Origin: Beijerinckiaceae bacterium | Lineage (GTDB): Bacteria; Pseudomonadota; Alphaproteobacteria; Rhizobiales; Beijerinckiaceae | Direction of reading: 5' to 3' | NCBI GenBank assembly: GCA_027532775.1 | Contig: JAPZTO010000002.1 | Span: forward strand, 496,001 to 560,000 | DNA length: 64,000 bases | In this document: in pieces, positions 53,325-61,571 of the stretch | Layout: every line of letters starts with the position of its first letter | How positions within the stretch are numbered: position 1 is the stretch's first letter | Program-made: the position numbers and the translations under genes | Notes under the pieces: model-generated | What the model saw: only the letters and a program-made list of their open reading frames with translations | What the model was told of the DNA's origin: nothing | Databases searched by the model: none

Positions 53325-54845
53325 ATGAAGACAAGCCTGCGCCTCGGGCTCATCGCCCTGCTTTCCGTCCCCGCCCTGGCCGGCCCTGCCCTCGCCCAGT
53401 CCCAGATCCGCATCGGGCTGGCCGAGGATCCGGATGTGCTCGACCCGACCCTCGCCCGGACCTATGTCGGGCGGATCGTCTTTTCCTCGATCTGCGACAA
53501 GCTGTTCGACATCGACGAGAAGCTTTCCGTCGTTCCGCAGCTCGCGCTCAGCCACGAGACCTCGGCGGATGGCAAGACCGTCACGATCAAGCTGCGGCCC
53601 GGCGTGAAGTTCCATGATGGCGAGGCGCTCGATGCCGAAGCCGCGAAATTCTCGATCGACCGCCACCGGACGATGCAGGGCTCGTTCCGCCGGGGCGAGT
53701 TGAGTCAGATCGATTCCGTCGAGGTGGTGGATCCGCTGACGATCCGCATCCTGCTCAAGACGCCATTCTCGCCGCTTATCGCCCAGCTGACCGACCGCGC
53801 CGGGATGATGGTTTCGCCCAAGGCCGCCAAGGAGGCCGGCGAGAGGTTCGGACAGAAGCCCGTCTGCGCCGGTCCCTACAAGTTCGTCGAGCGCGTCCAG
53901 CAGGACCGGATCATCGTCGAACGCTTCGCCGATTACTGGGACAAGGCGAATGTCACGATCGACCGCATTACCTATGTCCCGATCGCGGATTCGACGGTCC
54001 GCCTCGCCAATCTGAAATCCGGCCAGCTTGACCTGATCGAACGCGCGCTGGCGACCGACCTGAAGGACATCCGCGCCACCCGCGGGCTGAAGGTCGCGAC
54101 GGCCTACGAGCTTGGCTATCAGGGGCTGACGATCAATGTCGGCAAGGGCGAAGCCGCCAAGGGGCCGCTCGGATCCGATGCCCGCGTGCGGCAGGCGCTG
54201 GAAGCGGCGATTGACCGCGAGGCTCTGGTGCAGGTGGTGTTCAATGGCGAGTTCAAGCCGGGCAACCAGTGGGTCAACCCGGACAACGCGTTCTACCAGA
54301 AGAGCATTCCCGTTCCGAAGCGCGATATCGCCAAGGCGAAGAAGCTGCTCGCGGATACCGGCGTGAAGCTGCCGGTGCCGGTGGACCTGATGGTGCCGAA
54401 CAACCCGGAAACCCGCCAGCTGGCCGAAGTCATGCAGGCCATGGCAGCGGAAGCGGGCTTTGACATCAAGATCCGCGTCACGGAATTCGCGACCTCGCTG
54501 AAGGAAGCCGAAGCCGGGAATTACCAGGCCTACATCCTCGCCTGGTCGGGCCGGACCGACCCGGATGGCAATATCCATTCCTTTGCCAGCACGGGCGCGC
54601 CCAACAATTACTCGGCCTATTCCAATGCCGATGTCGATGCGGCGCTGAACGAGGCCCGGACGAAGAACGCCATGGCTGACCGGATGGCTGCCTACCAGAA
54701 GGCCGCCAGCCAGCTCGCGAACGACCTGCCGATCCTGTATCTCTACCATCGGCTGGTGATCATTGCCCATCGGGACCGGCTGGAAGGCTACCGCCAGATG
54801 CCGGATGGCCTTGTCCGCGTGGTCGGCCTGAAGGTGAAGGGCTGA
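53325..54845 (+). CDS. Dpp/Opp-type ABC substrate-binding protein (transporter 2)
   Basis: A 506-residue SBP_bac_5 protein. The signal peptide ends near AGPALAQS. The mature protein contains IGLAEDPDVLDPTLARTY, KLRPGVKFHDGEALDAEA and AYILAWSGRTDPDGNIHSF. Family ligands are peptides and peptide-like molecules. It lies between the two ATPase genes and the two permease genes of the same operon, so transporter 2 is complete. Confidence 0.91.
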   Translation: MKTSLRLGLIALLSVPALAGPALAQSQIRIGLAEDPDVLDPTLARTYVGRIVFSSICDKLFDIDEKLSVVPQLALSHETSADGKTVTIKLRPGVKFHDGEALDAEAAKFSIDRHRTMQGSFRRGELSQIDSVEVVDPLTIRILLKTPFSPLIAQLTDRAGMMVSPKAAKEAGERFGQKPVCAGPYKFVERVQQDRIIVERFADYWDKANVTIDRITYVPIADSTVRLANLKSGQLDLIERALATDLKDIRATRGLKVATAYELGYQGLTINVGKGEAAKGPLGSDARVRQALEAAIDREALVQVVFNGEFKPGNQWVNPDNAFYQKSIPVPKRDIAKAKKLLADTGVKLPVPVDLMVPNNPETRQLAEVMQAMAAEAGFDIKIRVTEFATSLKEAEAGNYQAYILAWSGRTDPDGNIHSFASTGAPNNYSAYSNADVDAALNEARTKNAMADRMAAYQKAASQLANDLPILYLYHRLVIIAHRDRLEGYRQMPDGLVRVVGLKVKG

Positions 54846-54849
54846 TCCG

Positions 54850-55791
54850 ATGTTCGCGCTGATCGCCCGACGGCTGCTGCAACTGGTTCCGACGGTCATC
54901 ATCGTTTCGATGATGATCTTCGGCCTGCAGCAATTGCTGCCGGGCGATCCGGCCACGATCATGGCCGGCGAGGAGCGCGACCCGGAAGTGATCGAGCAGA
55001 TCCGCAAGCAGTATCGGCTCGATCAACCCATCCCGCTGCAATATGTCTACTGGATCAAGGGCGTGGTCAGCGGTGACCTCGGCGAATCCATGCGCCTGAA
55101 GGAGCCGGTCTCCCGGCTCGTGGCGCAGAAGCTGCCGGTCACGCTGCAACTCGCCACCATGGCCATGCTGATCGCGATCCTGATCGGGGTGCCGGCGGGG
55201 ATCATCTCCGCCGTCAAGAAGGGTACGGCGTGGGATTACGTCGTGAACGTCATCTCGCTGTGGGGGATCTCGACGCCGAATTTCTGGCTTGGCATCCTGA
55301 TGATCTTCCTGTTCTCGGTCCATCTCGGCTGGTTGCCGGCCTCGGGCTATGTCAGTCCGTTCGAGGATCCGTGGCAATCGCTCAAGACGACGATCATGCC
55401 TGCCTTTGTTCTGGGGAATTCGATTGCCGGTGTTCTGATGCGCCACACCCGCGCGGCCATGCTGCAGGCGCTGTCCTCGGATTATGTGCGCACCGCCCGC
55501 GCCAAGGGCCTCGGCGAAAGGCGCGTCATCCTCGCGCATGCGATGCGCAATGCGCTCACGCCGGTCATCACGCTCGGCGCGCTCGAATTCGGCACGCTCC
55601 TTTCCGGCGCGGTGCTGACGGAGCAGATCTTCACCATTCCCGGCTTCGGCAAACTGATCGTCGATGCCGTTTTCAACCGGGATTATGCGGTTGTTCAAGG
55701 CGTCGTGCTCGTTACCTCCGCCACCTATATCGTGCTGAACCTGCTGGCGGATATCGGCTATATCCTCGTCAATCCGAGGCTCCGCGCATGA
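54850..55791 (+). CDS. DppB-type ABC permease (transporter 2)
   Basis: A 313-residue permease with the DppB-type N terminus (LLPGDPATIMAGEERDPEVI, RKQYRLDQPIPLQYVYW), VPAGIISAVKKGTAWDY and the coupling segment RTARAKGLGERRVILAHAMRN (landmark). AAGGG precedes the ATG. Its stop overlaps the DppC-type gene by 4 bases. Confidence 0.92.
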   Translation: MFALIARRLLQLVPTVIIVSMMIFGLQQLLPGDPATIMAGEERDPEVIEQIRKQYRLDQPIPLQYVYWIKGVVSGDLGESMRLKEPVSRLVAQKLPVTLQLATMAMLIAILIGVPAGIISAVKKGTAWDYVVNVISLWGISTPNFWLGILMIFLFSVHLGWLPASGYVSPFEDPWQSLKTTIMPAFVLGNSIAGVLMRHTRAAMLQALSSDYVRTARAKGLGERRVILAHAMRNALTPVITLGALEFGTLLSGAVLTEQIFTIPGFGKLIVDAVFNRDYAVVQGVVLVTSATYIVLNLLADIGYILVNPRLRA

Positions 55792-56669
55792 GTGCCGCCG
55801 CTCCCGCCCTCGCGCCTGCCCGACAGCCGGAAACGCCGCTCCAGCGCGCATGGCGCCGCCTCCGGGCGCGCAAGGCCGCGATGTTCGGGCTCGTCGTGAT
55901 CGTGGCGCTCGTCCTCATCGCGATTTTCGCGCCGCTGATCGCCCCGTTCGACCCGACACGGCAGAGCTGGGCTGCTGTGCGCAAGGCGCCATCGGCGCTC
56001 CACTGGTTCGGGACCGACGAGGTCGGCCGCGACCTGCTTTCCCGCATCATCTATGGCACGCGGGCTTCGCTGGCCGCGGGGGTGATCTCGGTTGGTATCG
56101 CTGTCGTGCTCGGCGTGCCGCTCGGCCTGCTGGCCGGTTACGGGCCGCGCTGGATCGACACGATTCTCTCGCGCATCACCGATGCGATGCTGGCGAGCCC
56201 GTTCCTGATCCTCGCCATTGCCCTTGCCGCCTTTCTCGGGCCGAGCCTGACCAATGCGATGATCGCGATCGGCATCACCGCGACGCCGATCTTCATCCGG
56301 CTCACACGCGGGCAGGTTCTGGCCGTGAAGGTCGAGGATTATGTCGAGAGCGCCCGGGCCGTCGGCAATCCGCGCTGGCGGATCGCGGTAAAGCACATCC
56401 TGCCGAATGTGATGCCGCAGCTTCTGGTCCAGATCACGCTGACCATCGCCATGGCGGTGATCGCGGAAGCGAGTCTTTCCTTCCTCGGGCTTGGCCAGCA
56501 GCCGCCTGCCCCGTCCTGGGGCTCGATGCTGAACTCGGCGCAGCGCTTCCTGACCAATGCGCCGTGGATGGCGATCTGGCCCGGCATCGCCATCTTCATC
56601 ACCGTGCTGTCCTTCAACTTGCTCGGCGACGGGCTGCGCGACGCGTTCGACCCGCGCGAACGCGGCTAG
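55788..56669 (+). CDS. DppC-type ABC permease (transporter 2)
   Basis: A 293-residue permease with a cytoplasmic N terminus, a first span around residues 32-52, the DppC marker GTDEVGRDLLSRIIYGTRASL (landmark) and the coupling region ARAVGNPRWRIAVKHILPN. It ends the second Dpp-type operon. ATG 55788 is chosen because it overlaps the preceding stop, while the frame upstream of it runs antisense-like through dppB. Confidence 0.92.
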   Translation: MSAAAPALAPARQPETPLQRAWRRLRARKAAMFGLVVIVALVLIAIFAPLIAPFDPTRQSWAAVRKAPSALHWFGTDEVGRDLLSRIIYGTRASLAAGVISVGIAVVLGVPLGLLAGYGPRWIDTILSRITDAMLASPFLILAIALAAFLGPSLTNAMIAIGITATPIFIRLTRGQVLAVKVEDYVESARAVGNPRWRIAVKHILPNVMPQLLVQITLTIAMAVIAEASLSFLGLGQQPPAPSWGSMLNSAQRFLTNAPWMAIWPGIAIFITVLSFNLLGDGLRDAFDPRERG

Positions 56670-56689
56670 CATACGAACCGGCTGCCTGT

Positions 56690-56723
56690 TTTCCCGCCTT
56701 CCGGGAAACGGACTGGCGGGAAA
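56690..56723. repeat. Inverted repeat after the second Dpp operon
   Basis: TTTCCCGCC (56690-56698) and its exact reverse complement GGCGGGAAA (56715-56723) flank a 16-base loop, 21 bases after the dppC stop. There is no T run, so this is either a weak terminator or an operator for the following transporter genes. The rest of the 182-bp gap shows nothing I can name. Confidence 0.4.
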
Positions 56724-56851
56724 TATGGCAACTCGCCTTTTCTTTGGGCGCGACCTCTCTAAGCTATCGGACGAGCAGGGCCTCGCGGACGGCACGACCG
56801 TTGCTTCGCCCTGTGCCGGTCGCCTACGCAACCACCATCATGGAGCCCGAT

Positions 56852-57895
56852 GTGACTCTTCTTTCCCGTTTCGTTTCCCGCCGTTTCGTGACCGGCAGCC
56901 TCGCCGCCCTCGCCTTTGCCGGGGCCGGCGTCGCCACCGCCCAGGCCCAGACCAAGATCCGCTTCACGCTGGACTGGCGCTTCGAAGGCCCGGCCGCCGC
57001 GTTCCTGCTTGCCCTTGACAAGGGCTATTATGCCGCCGAGGGACTCGACGTCACGGTCGATACCGGCAACGGCTCGCGCGAGGCCATTCCGCGTGTGGCC
57101 TCCGGCACCTATGATCTCGGCTTCGGCGACGTCAACTCGCTGATCCGCTTCCGGGACGAGAACCCGAGCGTCAACGTCAAGGGCGTGATGATGGTCTATG
57201 ACCGCCCGCCCTTCGCGATTATCGGGCGCAAGTCCAAGGGCATCACGGCCGATATCAAGAGCCTCGAAGGCAAGAAATTCGGCGCGCCGGCGGCGGATGC
57301 AGCCTATGCGCAATGGCCGATCTTCAAGGCGGTCAACAAGATCGACGATTCCAAGATGAAGTTCGAGAATGTCGGCTTCCCGGTCCGCGAGCCGATGCTG
57401 GCGACTGGCGAAGTCGATGCCGTGTTCGGTTTCTCGATTTCGTCGGTGATCAACCTCAAGGCGCGCGGCGTGCCTGAGGGCGACATCGTGAACATGCTGA
57501 TGAGCGATTACGGCGTTGAACTCTATGGCAACGTGATCATGGCCTCGCCGAAGCTCCAGCAAGAGAACCCGGAAGCCATCCGCAAGTTCATCCGCGCCTT
57601 TACCAAAGCCTGGCGCGATGTGGTGAAAGACCCGGCAACGGCCGTCGACAGCGTGCTCAAGCGCAATGATGTGGCGAAGAAGGATGTCGAGCTTGACCGG
57701 CTCAACATGCTGCTCGCGCAGAATGTGCTGACGCCCTACGTCGTTGCCAACGGCCTCGGCGGTATCGATGCCGGCCGCTTCGAACGGGCCATGGCGCAGA
57801 TCGCGCTGGTTGCCCCGTTCAAGAGCCAGCCGAAGATGGCGGATCTCTTCACCGAGGAATACCTACCGGCCAAGGCTGACCGGGCGATCAAGTAA
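56852..57895 (+). CDS. NMT1/SsuA-type ABC substrate-binding protein
   Basis: A 347-residue periplasmic protein. The N terminus SRFVSRRFVTGSLAALAFAGAG (landmark) is a signal peptide ending near TAQAQT. The mature part has FTLDWRFEGPAAAFLLALDKG and SGTYDLGFGDVNSLIRF, typical of the NMT1/THI5-like group whose ligands include pyrimidine thiamine precursors, taurine and sulfonates. GTG 56852 is preferred because GGAG lies 5 bases upstream. ATG 56840 has no ribosome binding site. The ATPase and permease follow. Confidence 0.86.
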   Translation: MTLLSRFVSRRFVTGSLAALAFAGAGVATAQAQTKIRFTLDWRFEGPAAAFLLALDKGYYAAEGLDVTVDTGNGSREAIPRVASGTYDLGFGDVNSLIRFRDENPSVNVKGVMMVYDRPPFAIIGRKSKGITADIKSLEGKKFGAPAADAAYAQWPIFKAVNKIDDSKMKFENVGFPVREPMLATGEVDAVFGFSISSVINLKARGVPEGDIVNMLMSDYGVELYGNVIMASPKLQQENPEAIRKFIRAFTKAWRDVVKDPATAVDSVLKRNDVAKKDVELDRLNMLLAQNVLTPYVVANGLGGIDAGRFERAMAQIALVAPFKSQPKMADLFTEEYLPAKADRAIK

Positions 57896-57937
57896 GCCGG
57901 CCGACCTCAGAACAGATCGCAGCCGGGGGGAACGCGC

Positions 57938-58732
57938 GTGGGCGAAGCATTCATCGCGCTGGACAGGGTCCAGCACGTCTATGGTGGTGAAGGCGGCGTC
58001 CTCGCCGTGGAAGACCTGACGCTCTCGGTTCGCGAAGGCGAATTCGTGGCGGTGGTCGGCCCCTCGGGTTGCGGAAAGTCCACGCTGATGAAGCTGGCGA
58101 CGGGGCTGCAATTTCCCCGCGCCGGCAGCGTGCGGGTGGACGGGCAGGCCGTCAGCAAGCCGGTCAAGATCGCCGGCATGGCCTTTCAGAACCCGACCCT
58201 GCTGCCCTGGCGGACGACGCTCGACAATATCCTGCTGCCGCTGGAGATCGTCGAGCCGCACCGCTCCCGCCTCCGGCGCGAGAAGGCGGCCTATACCGAG
58301 AAGGCGGAGGCGTTGCTGGCCTCCGTCGGTCTTGCCGGTTTCGGTCCGAAATTCCCTTGGCAGCTCTCGGGCGGCATGCAGCAGCGCGCGTCGCTCTGTC
58401 GGGCCCTGATCCACGAGCCGCGCCTTCTGATGCTGGACGAGCCCTTCGGCGCACTCGACGCCTTCACCCGCGAGGAATTGTGGTGCGTGATCCGCGACCT
58501 GCAGGCGGCGCGGAAGTTCACGGTCATCCTGGTCACGCATGACCTTCGCGAGGCGGTGTTCCTCGCCGACAAGGTGTTCTGCATGAGCGCCCGTCCGGGC
58601 CGCATCATCGCCGAACGCGAGATCACCCTGCCCCGCCCGCGCGATCTCGAGGTGACCTATTCACCCGAATTCGCCGATATCGTCCACGAGTTGCGCAGCC
58701 ACATCAAGGATGCGCGCTCGGGCGTGCATTGA
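57938..58732 (+). CDS. SsuB/TauB-type ABC ATPase
   Basis: A 264-residue ATPase. It has Walker [19 protein letters not shown]-loop FQNPTLLPWRTTLDNI, signature LSGGMQQRASLCRALI and Walker B LLMLDEPFGALDAFTRE, the arrangement of nitrate/sulfonate/taurine transporters. GTG 57938 has a GGGGGG ribosome binding site 7 bases upstream. It is the middle gene of the three-gene transporter. Confidence 0.92.
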   Translation: MGEAFIALDRVQHVYGGEGGVLAVEDLTLSVREGEFVAVVGPSGCGKSTLMKLATGLQFPRAGSVRVDGQAVSKPVKIAGMAFQNPTLLPWRTTLDNILLPLEIVEPHRSRLRREKAAYTEKAEALLASVGLAGFGPKFPWQLSGGMQQRASLCRALIHEPRLLMLDEPFGALDAFTREELWCVIRDLQAARKFTVILVTHDLREAVFLADKVFCMSARPGRIIAEREITLPRPRDLEVTYSPEFADIVHELRSHIKDARSGVH

Positions 58733-58744
58733 CGGGAGGCCGGG

Positions 58745-59515
58745 ATGACCAGCAAGCAGAAGATTGCCCTCGCCCCCTGGGTTTTCACCCTCGGCTTTTT
58801 CCTCGTATGGGAAGCTGCCTGCCGGCTTTTCGGCATTTCAAGCTTCGTCCTGCCCTCGCCGATGCAGATCGGCGTGGCAATGTGGGAATACCGGACGCAG
58901 TTGAGCTTCCATTCCTTCCACACGTTGTGGATGACATTCGCCGGCTTCGTGCTGGCGGTCGTTTTCGGCCTGCTGCTCGGGCTGGCGCTCGGCTCGTCGA
59001 AGATCGTCCATGCCGGCACTTACCCGCTGCTGGTCGGGTTCAACGCGATCCCGAAAGTGGCGGTGGTGCCGATCCTGGTGATCTGGTTCGGCGTGGGCTG
59101 GCTGCCGGCGGTGCTGACTGCCTTCCTGATCTCGTTCTTCCCGATTGTCGTGAATGTCGCCACCGGCCTCGCGACGATCGAGCCCGAGGTCGAGGACGTT
59201 CTGAAGGCGCTCGGCGCCTCCAAGCTCGACATCATGACCAAGGTCGGCTTGCCGCGCTCGATGCCCTATTTCTTCGGGTCGCTGAAAGTGGCGATCACCC
59301 TCGCTTATGTCGGCTCTGTCATCGCCGAATACAACGCGTCGAGCTACGGGATCGGCAACCTGATGGCCCGGGCTTCGGCCGATTTCAACGTGCCTTTGCT
59401 GTTCGCCGCGCTGATCGCCCTCGCCGTGCTTGGCGTCGCGATGTATGCCGTCACGGCCTGGGTCGAGAAGCGCATGACAGGCTGGGCCCAGCGTTCGGGC
59501 TTTGCCGCGGGCTGA
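58745..59515 (+). CDS. SsuC-type ABC permease
   Basis: A 256-residue permease with about six spans and the SsuC-type coupling block VEDVLKALGASKLDIMTKVGLPRSMPYFFGSLK (landmark: KALGASKLDIMTKV). GFNAIPKVAVVPILVIWFG is characteristic of the class. GGGAGGCCGGG lies upstream of the ATG. It completes the transporter. The ligand remains open, since no sulfonate or thiamine gene is adjacent. Confidence 0.9.
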   Translation: MTSKQKIALAPWVFTLGFFLVWEAACRLFGISSFVLPSPMQIGVAMWEYRTQLSFHSFHTLWMTFAGFVLAVVFGLLLGLALGSSKIVHAGTYPLLVGFNAIPKVAVVPILVIWFGVGWLPAVLTAFLISFFPIVVNVATGLATIEPEVEDVLKALGASKLDIMTKVGLPRSMPYFFGSLKVAITLAYVGSVIAEYNASSYGIGNLMARASADFNVPLLFAALIALAVLGVAMYAVTAWVEKRMTGWAQRSGFAAG

Positions 59516-59582
59516 GTGCATCGAAGCACTGGCCATAAGCCTGCGACTTGCCTAACCTTCCGCCAAAACGGGTGGAAACGAC

Positions 59583-60341
59583 ATGGCATCGCTTCAAGGC
59601 CGGAAGGCTCTCGTCACCGGCGCATCCGGTGGATTGGGCGCGCATTTCGCGCGGGTTCTGGCACGAAACGGCGCGATCGTGGCAGTTGCGGCCCGCCGCC
59701 TCGAGGATTGCGCGCGGGTTGTCGCCGAGATCGCCGATCAGGGCGGAAAGGGCATCGCCGTCGCGCTCGATGTCCGGTCCGCCCGTTCAGTCGAGCAGGC
59801 GCTTGGCGAGGCTGAAGCCGAGATCGGCCCGCTCGATATCCTCATCAACAATGCCGGCATCGCCGAGACCGCACCCTGGCTCTCGGTGTCGGAAGAGGCG
59901 TTCGAGCGCATCCTCGACACCAATCTCAAGGGCGCCTACCGGGTCGCGACCGGCTTTGCGCGGCTGGCAAAGGCGCGGGCGGAGCCGGCGAGCATCGTCA
60001 ACATCGCCTCGATCCTCGGGTTGGCCGTGACCGGGCAAGTCGGGCCCTATGCCGTCTCGAAAGCCGGCCTCGTCCAGATGACGCGGTCAATGGCACTCGA
60101 ATGGGCGCGGTATGGCATTCGCGTCAACGCGCTCTGCCCCGGCTATGTCGAGACGGATATCAACCGCGATTTCTTCGCCACCGAACCCGGGCAGGCCATT
60201 ATCAGGCGCATTCCGCAGCGCCGGCTCGGCCAGATGGCCGATCTCGATGGCGCCCTGCTGCTGCTTGCCGGAGCGGCGGGCGCCTACATCACCGGCACAA
60301 CGCTGGCTGTCGATGGCGGCCATCTGCTGGCCCCGCTTTGA
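59583..60341 (+). CDS. SDR-family dehydrogenase (LvaD/hydroxyacyl-CoA type)
   Basis: A 252-residue classical SDR. The cofactor motif is VTGASGGLGAHFA, then NNAG, and the catalytic YAVSKAGLVQM has an upstream serine (NIASILG). AARRLEDC after the second strand suggests NADP preference. It is followed 9 bases later by an acyl-CoA dehydrogenase and then by an APH-type kinase. By analogy with the Lva set it could reduce or oxidise a 4- or 3-keto/hydroxyacyl-CoA. Confidence 0.83.
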   Translation: MASLQGRKALVTGASGGLGAHFARVLARNGAIVAVAARRLEDCARVVAEIADQGGKGIAVALDVRSARSVEQALGEAEAEIGPLDILINNAGIAETAPWLSVSEEAFERILDTNLKGAYRVATGFARLAKARAEPASIVNIASILGLAVTGQVGPYAVSKAGLVQMTRSMALEWARYGIRVNALCPGYVETDINRDFFATEPGQAIIRRIPQRRLGQMADLDGALLLLAGAAGAYITGTTLAVDGGHLLAPL

Positions 60342-60350
60342 GGAACGACG

Positions 60351-61571
60351 ATGGATTTCACGATCAGCCCCGAACTCGACCGGCTGCGCCTGCGGATTGC
60401 AGGCTTTGTCGAGGAAAACCTGCTCCCCCTCGAGGCAGATCCGGCCAGCTATGACGCGCATGAGAATATCGCGTTGCCGCTGCTGGAGAGGATGCGGGCC
60501 AATGCGCGCGGGGAAGGATTGTGGTGCCTTCAGCTGAAGCCGGAAAATGGCGGCAAGGGCATTGGCCGGATGGGCATGGCCGTCTGCTACGAGGCCATGA
60601 ACCGCTCGATTTTCGGGCCGGTCGTTTTCAATTCGGCTGCACCGGATGACGGGAACATGATGGTGCTGGAGGCCATCGGCACGCCGGCCCAGAAAGCGTG
60701 CTGGCTGGCGCCGATCGTGTCCGGTGCCGTGCGTTCCGCTTTCGCCATGACGGAGCCCCATCCCGGCGGCGGTTCCGACCCACAGATGATCCAGACGCGT
60801 GCGGAGAAGCAGGCCGATGGCTCCTGGCGGATCCATGGCCGGAAATGGTTCATCACCGGCGCGGGCGAAGCAAGCCATTTCATCCTGATCGCCCGCAGCT
60901 CGGATGATCCGCGCCATGGGCTGACGGCCTTCCTGTTCCACAAGGACCAGCCGGGCTGGCAGATCGAGCGGCGCATCCCGATCATGGGGCCGGAAGAGCA
61001 TGGCGGGCATTGCGAGCTGGTCTTTGATGGCCTGCATATCCCTGCCGATGCCGTTCTGCTCGGCGAGGGCCAGGGCATGAAGGTGACGCAGATCCGGCTC
61101 GGGCCGGCGCGCCTGACGCATTGCATGCGCTGGCTCGGCCTTGCCAAACGCTGTGTCGAGATCGCGACGGCCTATGCGCAGGAACGGACGGGGTTCGCTG
61201 TGCGGCTGGCTGACCGGGAGAGCATCCAGCTCATGCTGGGCGGCCTTGCCATGCAGATCGAGATCGGCCGGCTGCTCGTGATGAAAGCCGCCTTCGCGCT
61301 CGATCACGGCTCTTTTGCCCGCAAGGAAGTCTCGATGGCGAAGATCCAGGCGGCGAACACCCTCCATCAGGCAGCAGATATTGCAATCCAGATCAACGGT
61401 GCCCGCGGCTATTCGAAGGATACGGTGCTCGAATGGATCTACCGCTATGCCCGCCAGGCTCGGCTGGTTGACGGGGCCGACGAGGTGCACCGCATGGTGC
61501 TGAACCGCTTCCTTGCCGAGGAGGGTCCGGATTTCTGGCATTGGCCGATAGCAGGAGAAAAGGTCCGATGA
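60351..61571 (+). CDS. Acyl-CoA dehydrogenase, ACAD10/11-like
   Basis: A 406-residue FAD-dependent acyl-CoA dehydrogenase-fold protein. The FAD/substrate segment is FAMTEPHPGGGSDPQMIQT, with GRKWFITGAGEA and the C-terminal QINGARGYSKDTVLEWIYR. In the loop that carries the catalytic Glu of typical members, this protein has Asp374 in LVDGADEVHR. That loop pattern is what I recall for ACAD10/11-type proteins, and it fits the APH-type kinase encoded next to it. The gene overlaps the kinase gene by 4 bases. Confidence 0.87.
   Translation: MDFTISPELDRLRLRIAGFVEENLLPLEADPASYDAHENIALPLLERMRANARGEGLWCLQLKPENGGKGIGRMGMAVCYEAMNRSIFGPVVFNSAAPDDGNMMVLEAIGTPAQKACWLAPIVSGAVRSAFAMTEPHPGGGSDPQMIQTRAEKQADGSWRIHGRKWFITGAGEASHFILIARSSDDPRHGLTAFLFHKDQPGWQIERRIPIMGPEEHGGHCELVFDGLHIPADAVLLGEGQGMKVTQIRLGPARLTHCMRWLGLAKRCVEIATAYAQERTGFAVRLADRESIQLMLGGLAMQIEIGRLLVMKAAFALDHGSFARKEVSMAKIQAANTLHQAADIAIQINGARGYSKDTVLEWIYRYARQARLVDGADEVHRMVLNRFLAEEGPDFWHWPIAGEKVR

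Noticed and set aside
53073-55007. 644-residue open frame antisense to the transporter 2 binding protein
   Set aside because: The forward-strand SBP_bac_5 protein has a signal peptide and family motifs. The reverse frame has none.
56670-56851. TPP riboswitch in front of the NMT1-type binding protein
   Set aside because: The thi-box core sequences are absent, so the family name is not evidence for thiamine control here.
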